NCBI GenBank assembly: GCA_011046295.1
Contig: DSAV01000005.1
Coordinates: 1 to 9,821, forward strand
Length of the DNA: 9,821 bases
Direction: 5' to 3'
Origin: Deltaproteobacteria bacterium
GTDB taxonomy: Bacteria > Desulfobacterota > Syntrophia > Syntrophales > Smithellaceae
Part shown: positions 1-7,060 of the stretch, in pieces
How the letters are laid out: the number at the start of each line of letters is the position of its first letter
Numbering within the stretch: the first letter of the stretch is position 1
Position numbers and translations under genes: made by a program
The notes under the pieces: generated by a model
Database searches by the model: none
What the model was told of the DNA's origin: nothing
Seen by the model: only the letters and a program-made list of their open reading frames with translations

Positions 1-55
1 GACTGATCTCCTCCCGCTCATTAAGCCCCAATCGCCGATAACTTACACCTTCCAT
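1..55 (-). CDS. IS30-family-like transposase, N-terminal fragment (runs off the left edge)
   Basis: On the minus strand an ATG at 55-53 opens a frame that stays open to the window edge. It encodes 18 residues, MEGVSYRRLGLNEREEIS. A strong Shine-Dalgarno, AGGGAGG, sits at 70-64 with an 8-nt spacer, which argues for a real start. The pattern 'Y-x-x-L-x-x-x-E-R-E-E-I' matches the beginning of the helix-turn-helix domain of IS30-family transposases as I know them. The start lies about 65 nt from the presumed end of the element, which fits the compact ends of that family. Only 18 residues are visible, so another HTH protein starting with the same motif cannot be excluded. The catalytic DDE core lies outside the window. 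Confidence 0.55.
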   Translation of the reverse strand, partial: MEGVSYRRLGLNEREEIS

Positions 56-119
56 CTCTAACGCCTCCCTTCAATATCCACCATAGAATACCAAAGTGTT
101 GCGCTAGATTCTTGAACCT
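1..119 (-). mobile_element. End of a probable IS30-like insertion sequence abutting purL
   Basis: This stretch holds the transposase start and its upstream region up to the purL start. Roughly 91-119, containing GTGTTGCG at 97-104, resembles the terminal inverted repeats I associate with IS30-type elements, which often carry a TGTTGCG-like block. The exact boundary cannot be fixed because the other terminal repeat and the second target-site copy are outside the window. If right, the element sits within about 10-20 bp of the purL start codon and has displaced the native promoter and leader. The call depends mainly on the short transposase N-terminus. Confidence 0.45.
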
Positions 120-129
120 AAGTAAATTA

Positions 130-3111
130 ATGGTTGACCGAATAGAAGTCAGATTTAAAAAAGGTATTCGCGACGCGCTGGGCGAAAAGATCAAAAAGCG
201 CATCGGCAAGAATCTGGGTCTGCCGGCGGAGTCTGTGGCCACCGTCGAGGTCTACACGATTGACGGCCATCTCAGCGCTGCGGAGCTTCAGGCGGCGGCC
301 GCAGGGCCGCTTTGTGATCCGGTGATTCAGCAATACAGTGTCAACCGGCCGCTGGCGAGCGTCTTTGACTGGCTTGTCGAAGTAGGCTTTCGCCCCGGCG
401 TGACCGACAATGTCGGTAAAACCGCGAGAGAGGCAATTCTCCTGTTGCTGGGCGAGAATCTCGGAGATCGTCAAGTCAATGTTTATACCTCTCGCCAGTA
501 TTTGATTTCCGGGGCCATCACCAAAGCCGACGCGGAAAGAATCGCTTCCGACCTTCTGGCCAATAATCTGATCGAACGTCATCAGGTGGTAGCTAAAGAT
601 GAATTTGATTTTAGAAATGGTATGCCCGCCGTAGTGCCTCAGGTGACGGGAAAAGACAAACCGCATGTGGATCAAATCAATCTGACGAACCTCGACGCGG
701 GCGCGCTTCTGAAAATCAGTTCGGAAAAACTTCTGGCTTTGAATCTTGAAGAGATGCAGGCGATCGCCAAATACTACCGAGATCCCGCCGTCGTCAAAGC
801 GCGCAAGAAAGTGGGGCTGGATGAAAACACGACCGACGTGGAACTTGAGTGCCTCGCGCAGACCTGGTCGGAGCACTGCAAACATAAAATTTTCAACAGC
901 CGCATCGAGTATAACGACGGCCGCACTCAAAAAATCATCGACTCGCTTTTTAAAACCTATATCAAAAGCTCAACGGCAAAAATCCGCAAAGCCAAGGGAA
1001 AGAAAGACTTCTGCCTGTCCGTGTTTGTCGATAACGCGGGCATCATCAAATTTAACGACGAGGCCAATCTGGTTTTCAAAGTGGAGACACACAATTCGCC
1101 CGCGGCGCTTGATCCCTACGGCGCGGCGCTCACCGGCATCGTCGGCGTGAATCGCGACCCGTTCGGCACGGGACTGGGCGCGAAGCTCATTTTCAACACG
1201 GATGTGTTTTGCTTTGCCTCACCCTTCTATAAAAAGAAGCTTCCGCCCCGCATTCTTCACCCGCGGCGCATCTACGAAGGTGTGCGCGAAGGCGTGGAGC
1301 ACGGCGGCAACAAAAGCGGCATTCCGACGGTGAACGGCAGCCTCGTCTTTGACGAACGGTTTTTAGGCAAGCCCCTGGTCTATTGCGGCACGGCCGGCAT
1401 CATGCCCGCCAAACTTAACGGCAAACCCACACATGGAAAAGAAATTAAACCCGGCGACGTCATCATCATGACGGGTGGCCGCATCGGAAAAGACGGCATT
1501 CACGGCGCGACGTTTTCCTCCGAGGAACTCCACGCAGGTTCACCGGTCACGGCCGTGCAGATCGGCGATCCGATCACGCAAAAAAAGATGACGGACTTTC
1601 TGCTGGTCGCCCGCAATCGCGGCTTTTACCGCGCGCTCACCGATAACGGTGCGGGCGGGCTGTCTTCCTCGGTAGGCGAAATGGCCACCTACTCGGGCGG
1701 CTGCGAGATGGATCTGTCGCTGGCCCCCCTGAAATACGCGGGCCTTCAACCCTGGGAAATTCCGGTCTCCGAGGCGCAGGAGCGCATGTCGTTGGCGGTC
1801 GATCCGAAGAAAGTGGACAATTTTCTGGCGCTCGCGCGCAAGATGGACGTGGAAGCCACAGTGCTGGGCAAATTCACGAAGTCGGGAAAATTCCACATCC
1901 GCTACGGCGAAGAAACTGTGGCGTATCTGGACATGGGCTTTCTCCACGACGGCGTCCCGCAGATGAAGCTGCGAGCAACCTGGAAAGCGCCCAAACATCC
2001 GGAACCGACATTCGCCGTGCCTGACTCTTTAGGCAAGGCGTTGTCCAAAATGCTTTCGCGCCTCAACATCTGTTCGAAGGAGTCGGTGGTTCGCCAGTAC
2101 GATCATGAAGTTCAGGGCGGCTCGGTGATAAAGCCCCTCGTCGGCGTCGCCAACGACGGGCCGTCAGACGCGGGCATTGTCCGCCCGTTGCTCGATTCGA
2201 TGGAAGGTGTGGTCGTGGCGCACGGCATCTGCCCGCGCTACAGCGACATCGACGCGTATGCCATGACCGCTTGCGCGATTGACGAAGCGGTGCGAAACGC
2301 CGTGGCCGTGGGCGCGGATCTGGATCACCTCGCGGGCTTGGACAACTTCTGCTGGTGCGATCCGGTGCAGTCCGAAAAAACGCCCGACGGCGAGTTTAAG
2401 CTCGCGCAGCTCGTGCGCGCCAATATGGCGATCGATAATATCACCACCGCCTACGGCGTGCCTTGCATTTCAGGCAAGGACAGCATGAAAAACGATTATT
2501 CTATCGGTAAGACGGAAATATCCGTCCCGCCGACGCTTTTATATTCCGTCATCGGCAAAATTGCCGATGTGCAAAAAGCCGTCACGATGGACGCCAAGCG
2601 CCCGCAGGATCTCGTTTACATTCTGGGAGAAACCCGCGATGAACTGGGCGGCTCGGAGTGGTTTGCGCAAAACGGCGCTGTGGGCAACAAGGTCCCGCAG
2701 GTCGATGCGAAAGCGGCGATGAAACTTTACCGCGCCCTGCATAAGGCGATTTCCGCGGGACTGGTGGCCTCGTGCCACGACTGCTCGGACGGGGGGCTGG
2801 GTGTGGCGCTCGCTGAAACCGCATTTGCCGGAGGCCTGGGGCTCAATGTCGATTTAAAGGACGTTCCCTACTGCGGCAAAAAGCGCGACGACTTCATTTT
2901 ATTTTCCGAGACGGCCAGCCGCTTTGTCGTGACCATCCATCCCAAACATCAGGCCAGATTCGAAAAACTGATGACGGGAAACGTCGCGCGTGAAATCGGT
3001 TTTGTCACCAGCAACGACCTGCTTCACATCAGCGGCCTTTCCGGCAAAACGGTTATTCGGGAAAAAATCGGCAAGCTGAAAAAAGCGTGGCAGGCGCCGC
3101 TCAATTTCTAG
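130..3111 (+). CDS. purL: Phosphoribosylformylglycinamidine synthase, PurS-PurL fusion (synthetase subunit)
   Basis: The 993-residue synthetase subunit of FGAM synthase, the fourth step of de novo purine synthesis: cytoplasmic, ATP-dependent amidation of FGAR using ammonia channelled from PurQ. Residues about 1-78 (beginning MVDRIEV) and about 79-165 (with GVTDNVGKTA) are PurS-like subdomains. The core follows: SEHCKHK with the conserved His249, KVETHNSP at about 317-324, ISGKDSM in the second half, and SDGGLGVALAETAFAGG near the end. The glutaminase domain of the roughly 1295-residue E. coli enzyme is absent and is supplied by the next gene. The first ATG at 130 is preferred because it begins the PurS strand directly. 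A TTG at 112 in frame would add six residues, but it lies in the presumed insertion-sequence end and neither start has a good Shine-Dalgarno. Codon use is rich in G and C. Confidence 0.96.
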   Translation: MVDRIEVRFKKGIRDALGEKIKKRIGKNLGLPAESVATVEVYTIDGHLSAAELQAAAAGPLCDPVIQQYSVNRPLASVFDWLVEVGFRPGVTDNVGKTAREAILLLLGENLGDRQVNVYTSRQYLISGAITKADAERIASDLLANNLIERHQVVAKDEFDFRNGMPAVVPQVTGKDKPHVDQINLTNLDAGALLKISSEKLLALNLEEMQAIAKYYRDPAVVKARKKVGLDENTTDVELECLAQTWSEHCKHKIFNSRIEYNDGRTQKIIDSLFKTYIKSSTAKIRKAKGKKDFCLSVFVDNAGIIKFNDEANLVFKVETHNSPAALDPYGAALTGIVGVNRDPFGTGLGAKLIFNTDVFCFASPFYKKKLPPRILHPRRIYEGVREGVEHGGNKSGIPTVNGSLVFDERFLGKPLVYCGTAGIMPAKLNGKPTHGKEIKPGDVIIMTGGRIGKDGIHGATFSSEELHAGSPVTAVQIGDPITQKKMTDFLLVARNRGFYRALTDNGAGGLSSSVGEMATYSGGCEMDLSLAPLKYAGLQPWEIPVSEAQERMSLAVDPKKVDNFLALARKMDVEATVLGKFTKSGKFHIRYGEETVAYLDMGFLHDGVPQMKLRATWKAPKHPEPTFAVPDSLGKALSKMLSRLNICSKESVVRQYDHEVQGGSVIKPLVGVANDGPSDAGIVRPLLDSMEGVVVAHGICPRYSDIDAYAMTACAIDEAVRNAVAVGADLDHLAGLDNFCWCDPVQSEKTPDGEFKLAQLVRANMAIDNITTAYGVPCISGKDSMKNDYSIGKTEISVPPTLLYSVIGKIADVQKAVTMDAKRPQDLVYILGETRDELGGSEWFAQNGAVGNKVPQVDAKAAMKLYRALHKAISAGLVASCHDCSDGGLGVALAETAFAGGLGLNVDLKDVPYCGKKRDDFILFSETASRFVVTIHPKHQARFEKLMTGNVAREIGFVTSNDLLHISGLSGKTVIREKIGKLKKAWQAPLNF

Positions 3112-3123
3112 ACAGGACAAAAA

Positions 3124-3948
3124 ATGGCAAACAAGGTCAAAGCAATTATTCTCACCGGCAACGGCACGAACTGCGAAATGGAAATGGCGCACGCCTGTAA
3201 ACTGGCGGGCGCGGACCGGTACGACATCGTCCATATCAGCGAGCTCCTCTGGGGCGAAAAGCGTCTGTCCGATTACAACTTTCTGAATCTCCCCGGCGGG
3301 TTTTTAGATGGAGACGATCTGGGTTCGGCCAAGGCTGGCGCGAATCGCTTTCTGCATGCCCCCATTTCCGGCGCCAATGAAATGCTCATCGAAGAACTGC
3401 TGAAATTTATCGGCGCGGGCGGTTTGATCTTAGGCGTCTGCAACGGATTTCAGCTGATGGTGAAGCTGGGGCTTTTGCCTGCGCTTGGGGGCAATTACAC
3501 GAAACAGACGACGACGCTCACATTCAACAATTCGGGACGTTTTGAAGACCGCTGGGTGTATCTGACGGCCAACACACAGAGCCCCTGTGTCTTTACGCGT
3601 GGTCTCGATGTCGTGTATTATCCCGTCCGCCATGGAGAGGGCAATTTTATTCCGGAGAGCTTGGCGGTTCTCGAAGAAATTGAAAGAAAAAATCTGGTTG
3701 TTTTCCGCTACGCCACCCCTGAGGGGAAGCTCACGATGGAATATCCGTTAAACCCCAACGGATCGGCTTATGCCATCGCGGGCATCTGCAATGAATCGGG
3801 TCGGCTTTTCGGCCTGATGCCGCATCCCGAAGCGTTTTTGCACCGCACCAACCACCCGCGCTGGACGCGCGAAGACCTCCCTGAAGAGGGCCAGGGCCTG
3901 GCGATCTTCCAAAACGCGGTAAAATTTATTCGAGGGCCGGAATTCTGA
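3124..3948 (+). CDS. purQ: Phosphoribosylformylglycinamidine synthase, glutaminase subunit
   Basis: A 274-residue class I glutamine amidotransferase that releases ammonia from glutamine for the PurL subunit. The nucleophile is Cys106 in GVCNGFQ, and the other two triad members are His234 and Glu236 in MPHPE. The N-terminus (LTGNGTNCEMEMA) and the LPGGF motif at about residues 57-61 are typical of PurQ. It is longer than Bacillus PurQ (about 227 residues) and closer to the glutaminase domain of large fused PurL. It starts 12 nt after purL, in the same reading frame, with Shine-Dalgarno AGGA at 3114-3117, so the two are almost certainly one transcript and translated in a coupled way. Only a weak A/T hairpin follows it. 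Confidence 0.96.
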   Translation: MANKVKAIILTGNGTNCEMEMAHACKLAGADRYDIVHISELLWGEKRLSDYNFLNLPGGFLDGDDLGSAKAGANRFLHAPISGANEMLIEELLKFIGAGGLILGVCNGFQLMVKLGLLPALGGNYTKQTTTLTFNNSGRFEDRWVYLTANTQSPCVFTRGLDVVYYPVRHGEGNFIPESLAVLEEIERKNLVVFRYATPEGKLTMEYPLNPNGSAYAIAGICNESGRLFGLMPHPEAFLHRTNHPRWTREDLPEEGQGLAIFQNAVKFIRGPEF

Positions 3949-3969
3949 CAGTCAATACTCATAGAGAAA

Positions 3970-3995
3970 TATTTTATATTATCTCAGATAAAATA
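3970..3995. terminator. Weak A/T-only hairpin between convergent genes
   Basis: TATTTTAT (3970-3977) pairs with ATAAAATA (3988-3995) around a 10-nt loop, in the short gap between the convergent purQ and transporter stops. The stem has no G/C pairs and no clean T run, so it would be a poor intrinsic terminator. It is the only candidate here and could act in both directions. Confidence 0.25.
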
Positions 3996-3999
3996 ATGT

Positions 4000-5364
4000 T
4001 TATTTGATAAACGAATCGTAGATTCCCATCGCCATGATGACAATAATCAGCACCGGCACCACATACCTGATAAGAAAACCCCACCAATTACCAAGAGCAA
4101 ACACAGTCCTGCCCTTGTTGGCTTCTTCGATGGCCTTTCTGGTGCCCCAGATATAGCCCGCGAATATAGCCGCGAGCAGTCCGCCCAAAGGCAGGAAGAT
4201 ACTGTTAGCGAACCAATCGTAGGTGTCAAGCAGATCCGTCCCCAGGCCGGGGAAGGAAAATCCGCCAAGCGCGCTGTAGCCCAGAGTCGCGGGAAGCCCA
4301 ACAATGAAAATCACCAGCCCCATACAAATGGCAGCATTTTTTCTGTGCCATCCTTTTTCATCAATCAGCCACGCCGTCACTACCTCCAAAAGAGATATGG
4401 CTGAAGTCAAGGCGGCAATACTAAGCAGAAGAAAAAAGAGAATCCCGAAAAAAATCCCCAGCGGCATCTGCGCGAAAACGGCGGGCAGGGTAATAAAAAC
4501 AAGGCCGGGGCCAGCACCGGCCTGGAACCCCAGGGCAAAGACGGCGGGAAATATGGCAAAACCGGCCAGAAGGGCTATTCCTGTGTCGATCCCGACCACG
4601 CACATGGCGTTTGCCGGCAGTTCATCTTTGGGGCTGAGATAGCTCCCGTAAGTAATTAGCACACCCATGCCCAGGCTCAAAGAAAAGAAGGCCTGGGAAA
4701 TAGCGCCCAGCAGCGTCCGTCCCGTAACTTCACCAAAATCAGGCTTCATATAGTAAGCAACGCCCTCACCGGCGCCGGGCAGCGTTACCGCGCGCAGGAT
4801 GAGCATGACCAAAATAATGAAGAGAACAGGCATGAGGATGGTTGCCCACCTCTGAATTCCCTTAACCACTCCGGCGGCGATGATGCCCACTGTGAGAGTC
4901 ATGAAAAGCGCCTGCCAACCTATCGGCTCCCAAAGGCTGGAGATATGTCCCACGAAAACATCGGTGTGGTCAATTCCCGCTGTGCGTGTCGCGATGACAA
5001 CCTTATATACATAGGCAAGAGACCACCCGGCTACAACGGCATAATAAGAAAGTATAACAAAGCCGGTAAAGACACCCAGCGCTCCCACCAGCCACCACGG
5101 CGTTTTCGGCGCCAGCGCCTTGAAAGCGCCCACAGGATTGCGCTGAGTCACGCGTCCCAGAACCATTTCATTAACAATAAGAGGATAACCAATCAGAAAA
5201 ATAGCAATGAGATAAATAATGATAAAAGCCGCTCCTCCGTGCTCCCCCGTCATATAGGGAAACCGCCAGATGTTTCCCAATCCTACGGCCGATCCCGCGG
5301 CAGCCAGAATAAATCCGGCGCGACTTGCCCAGTGTTCCCGGCCATTATCGTTGAATCCGCCCAT
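4000..5364 (-). CDS. Sodium-dependent amino acid transporter, NSS (SLC6/LeuT) family, 11-TM type
   Basis: A 454-residue inner-membrane Na+ symporter of the neurotransmitter:sodium symporter family. TM1 carries the family signature, residues about 22-37 (AAGSAVGLGNIWRFPY). Asn31 and Arg34 correspond to the Na1-site Asn27 and gate Arg30 of LeuT, and Ala26 to Ala22. TM6 (SLSLGMGVLITYGSY) has the unwound glycine-rich segment, and ITLPAVF begins TM8. About 11 hydrophobic segments fit the shorter bacterial branch (MhsT and Tyt1, about 450 residues) better than LeuT (12 TM, about 519). Substrate cannot be read from sequence; neutral or aromatic amino acids are likely. Its start is fixed by AGGAG at 5376-5372, 7 nt upstream. 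It diverges from the acyl-CoA dehydrogenase gene and has its own promoter. Confidence 0.93.
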   Translation of the reverse strand: MGGFNDNGREHWASRAGFILAAAGSAVGLGNIWRFPYMTGEHGGAAFIIIYLIAIFLIGYPLIVNEMVLGRVTQRNPVGAFKALAPKTPWWLVGALGVFTGFVILSYYAVVAGWSLAYVYKVVIATRTAGIDHTDVFVGHISSLWEPIGWQALFMTLTVGIIAAGVVKGIQRWATILMPVLFIILVMLILRAVTLPGAGEGVAYYMKPDFGEVTGRTLLGAISQAFFSLSLGMGVLITYGSYLSPKDELPANAMCVVGIDTGIALLAGFAIFPAVFALGFQAGAGPGLVFITLPAVFAQMPLGIFFGILFFLLLSIAALTSAISLLEVVTAWLIDEKGWHRKNAAICMGLVIFIVGLPATLGYSALGGFSFPGLGTDLLDTYDWFANSIFLPLGGLLAAIFAGYIWGTRKAIEEANKGRTVFALGNWWGFLIRYVVPVLIIVIMAMGIYDSFIK

Positions 5365-5417
5365 AAAGTTTCTCCTCTTCGCCCTTTTAAATGAATTTGC
5401 CGCAAATCACGTGCCCG

Positions 5418-5456
5418 GCGGCGATTGCCGCGGAAAATGCGAAAAAATTTTGCCGC
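5418..5456 (-). repeat. Two overlapping inverted repeats in the transporter leader
   Basis: GCGGC (5418-5422) and GCCGC (5427-5431) form a compact 5-bp stem with a 4-nt loop. The second pair, GCGGAAAAT (5430-5438) with ATTTTGCCGC (5447-5456), matches over nine pairs with one bulged base and overlaps the first by two bases. The outer pair spans the predicted transcription start of the transporter and could be an operator. The inner hairpin lies in the predicted 5' leader, about 55 nt before the start codon. No riboswitch class is recognised. Confidence 0.35.
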
Positions 5457-5458
5457 GA

Positions 5459-5487
5459 ACTATAGAAATTTCATCCTTTTGTGTCAA
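5459..5487 (-). promoter_or_regulatory. Sigma70 promoter for the NSS transporter
   Basis: Read on the minus strand: TTGACA at 5487-5482, a 17-nt spacer, and TATAGT at 5464-5459. The -35 is perfect and the -10 matches in five of six bases. Predicted transcription start is near 5452, giving a leader of about 88 nt before the ATG at 5364. Confidence 0.75.
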
Positions 5488-5528
5488 GGCAAAACAACTC
5501 CCCGGGCAGCACGGCTATTTAAAAACAT
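5484..5528 (-). CDS. Possible 14-residue leader peptide with strong ribosome binding site
   Basis: On the minus strand, GGAGGAG (5539-5533) precedes an ATG at 5528-5526 by 4 nt. The frame encodes MFLNSRAARGVVLP and stops at TGA (5486-5484), inside the -35 box of the transporter promoter. It could be translated only from a transcript starting further upstream, and no convincing minus-strand promoter is seen there. It may be a leader peptide, the relic of a lost gene start, or chance. Confidence 0.2.
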   Translation of the reverse strand: MFLNSRAARGVVLP

Positions 5529-5570
5529 ATTTCTCCTCCAGGACTTGCCAATACCCGATATTTTAATAGC

Positions 5571-5599
5571 TTGACACAAGATTTCCCTGTTCATATACT
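5571..5599 (+). promoter_or_regulatory. Sigma70 promoter for the 3-hydroxyacyl-CoA dehydrogenase gene
   Basis: TTGACA at 5571-5576, a 17-nt spacer, then TATACT at 5594-5599: a perfect -35, optimal spacing and a five-of-six -10. Transcription would start near 5606, leaving a leader of about 40 nt. The bases around the -35 (CTTGACACAA, 5570-5579) are repeated exactly in the divergent transporter promoter. Confidence 0.8.
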
Positions 5600-5647
5600 C
5601 AGGTGGCCGGGTAAATGGCACCATTAAAACACGGAAAGGAGTTAATT

Positions 5648-6820
5648 ATGAAAGTTGAAGACATCAAAACAATCGCAATCATCGGCGCCGGCGACATGGG
5701 GCACGGTATCGCGGAAGTCTGCGCCATGGCAGGCGTAAAGGTCAACCTCTACGATATCAAACAGGAATTTGTGGACAAAGGCCTTGCAAAAATCAAGGCC
5801 AGCTTTGAAAAACAGGTGACCAAGCAAAAAATGTCCGGCGAAGATATGAACAAAGCTATCGGCAACATTAAAGGTTTCACGTCTTTGAAAGAAGCGGTGG
5901 CGGACATCGATTACATGATTGAAGCCGCGCCGGAAATACTCGACCTAAAAATAAAAATATTCAAGGAAATAGATGAAAACGCGCCGAAACACGCAATTTT
6001 AGCTTCCAATACTTCGAACATGAGCATTACCGAAATGGGTAACGCGACAAGCAGGCCGGAAAAAGTTCTGGGAATTCATTTCTTCAATCCTCCGGTAATG
6101 ATGGCGTTGGTCGAGGTAATCCGTGGGCAGAAAACTTCGGAAGAAACGATGAATGTCAGCTATGAGTTCATTTCCAAACTTAAAAATTTCCGCGGCCCTA
6201 TGCAGCCTGTGCGCGTGGAAAGAGATTCACCCGGTTTCATCTTCAACAGAATCAATGCTCCGGTAAGTTTGTACCTGGCCGAAATTTACGAAAAGGGTTT
6301 GATCAACCCGGAAGCTGTTGACGCCAAGATAAGGTCAATCGGCTCGCCGATGGGACCATACGAAACAATGGACTTTGCCGGACTGGATATTTTCTGTCAC
6401 GGAACAGAATACTTTGCCAAAACCCTGTCGCCCGAATTCAGGCCGAGCAACTGGCTGAAAAAGAAAATTGACGCCGGCGAACTGGGTAAAAAAAGCAGCA
6501 AGGGAATCTTTGACTGGCCGGAAGGCAACAGGCCGGCAATAGACATGGGCAAAGCAGACCCCAATTTTGACCCGATGGATATCGTATGCCTGCAAGTGAA
6601 CGAGGGAACAAAGCTTCTGGAAGAAGGGGTAACAGGCAGCGCGGCGGAAATCGACAAGGCTATGGTCAATGGCGGCGGGTCGCCTTTCGGGCCTTTTGCC
6701 CTGGCTAAAGGCATGGGCTGGGATAAAGTGGCCGAAAGATGTGAAGCCATCTCCCAGAAACTGGGCATTAAGTGGTTTTTGCCCACTGAAACACTGAAAA
6801 AAGGAAATATCCAAGTTTAA
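5648..6820 (+). CDS. 3-hydroxyacyl-CoA dehydrogenase (NAD-binding, stand-alone)
   Basis: A 390-residue enzyme of beta-oxidation or its reverse, interconverting 3-hydroxyacyl-CoA and 3-oxoacyl-CoA. The Rossmann motif is G13-A-G15-D-M-G18, with Asp36 at the end of strand 2 favouring NAD. All four residues known in human SCHAD have counterparts: Ser123 (SNTS), His144 (GIHFFNP), Glu156 (LVEVI) and Asn200 (GFIFNR). After the first C-terminal domain the protein continues about 100 residues beyond the usual 280-300, as in the dehydrogenase half of larger or archaeal fused forms, suggesting a second C-terminal domain. ATG 5648 is chosen because AAAGGAG (5635-5641) sits 6 nt upstream; an in-frame ATG at 5615 lacks this. 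It has its own promoter and terminator. Its acyl-CoA chain length is unknown; a role in syntrophic fatty or aromatic acid breakdown is inference. Confidence 0.92.
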   Translation: MKVEDIKTIAIIGAGDMGHGIAEVCAMAGVKVNLYDIKQEFVDKGLAKIKASFEKQVTKQKMSGEDMNKAIGNIKGFTSLKEAVADIDYMIEAAPEILDLKIKIFKEIDENAPKHAILASNTSNMSITEMGNATSRPEKVLGIHFFNPPVMMALVEVIRGQKTSEETMNVSYEFISKLKNFRGPMQPVRVERDSPGFIFNRINAPVSLYLAEIYEKGLINPEAVDAKIRSIGSPMGPYETMDFAGLDIFCHGTEYFAKTLSPEFRPSNWLKKKIDAGELGKKSSKGIFDWPEGNRPAIDMGKADPNFDPMDIVCLQVNEGTKLLEEGVTGSAAEIDKAMVNGGGSPFGPFALAKGMGWDKVAERCEAISQKLGIKWFLPTETLKKGNIQV

Positions 6821-6845
6821 AAATTTACCTGTGGCAATTTAACCG

Positions 6846-6880
6846 GGGAGTTCATTTGGGAAAATGAGCTCCCTTTTTTT
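6846..6880 (+). terminator. Intrinsic terminator after the 3-hydroxyacyl-CoA dehydrogenase gene
   Basis: GGGAGTTCATTT (6846-6857) pairs with AAATGAGCTCCC (6862-6873) over 12 positions with one G-U pair and a 4-nt loop, followed by seven T (6874-6880). It begins 26 nt after the stop codon and separates this gene from the nitrogen module. Confidence 0.92.
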
Positions 6881-6936
6881 AGCGGGAAATACTCCACGTT
6901 ATTGTATTAATCAGTGTTCCTCTCCGACATACAAAA

Positions 6937-6950
6937 GGCAACTTATTGCA
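6937..6950. promoter_or_regulatory. Possible distal NrpR-like operator (degenerate)
   Basis: GGCA-ACTTAT-TGCA has the same GGCAA-N4-TTGC core as the palindrome over the nrpR promoter, with one mismatch in the last arm base. The two centres are 126 bp apart, close to 12 helical turns, which would suit cooperative binding or looping. The rest of 6881-7030 is A/T-rich and shows no gene. Confidence 0.3.
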
Positions 6951-7030
6951 TCGCCTAAAAATAAATTTCACCCTTGTCTTCTTCGTTTTTGAACATTTCA
7001 CGCCAGCCAAATTAAAAACTATTTTTGTAT

Positions 7031-7059
7031 TTGACAAAATAAATTTTTGCGAGTATGCA
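7031..7059 (+). promoter_or_regulatory. Candidate sigma70 promoter for nrpR (and probably gdhA)
   Basis: A perfect TTGACA at 7031-7036 is followed after 17 nt by TATGCA (7054-7059), a weak -10. Start of transcription would be near 7066, inside the palindrome described next, leaving a leader of about 26 nt. A weak -10 with an overlapping palindrome is typical of a repressed promoter. Confidence 0.6.
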
Positions 7060-7060
7060 T

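Noticed and set aside
112..129. TTG start giving purL six extra residues
   Set aside because: The extra residues do not belong to the PurS fold, there is no Shine-Dalgarno, and the bases probably belong to the insertion-sequence end.
127..930. Long minus-strand open frame (267 codons) opposite purL
   Set aside because: It lies wholly opposite strongly conserved PurS/PurL coding sequence, has no family signature, and is explained by the high-GC third positions of purL.
5615..5647. Upstream ATG extending the 3-hydroxyacyl-CoA dehydrogenase by 11 residues
   Set aside because: The consensus Shine-Dalgarno lies inside this extension, 6 nt before ATG 5648, and the Rossmann fold begins directly after that ATG.
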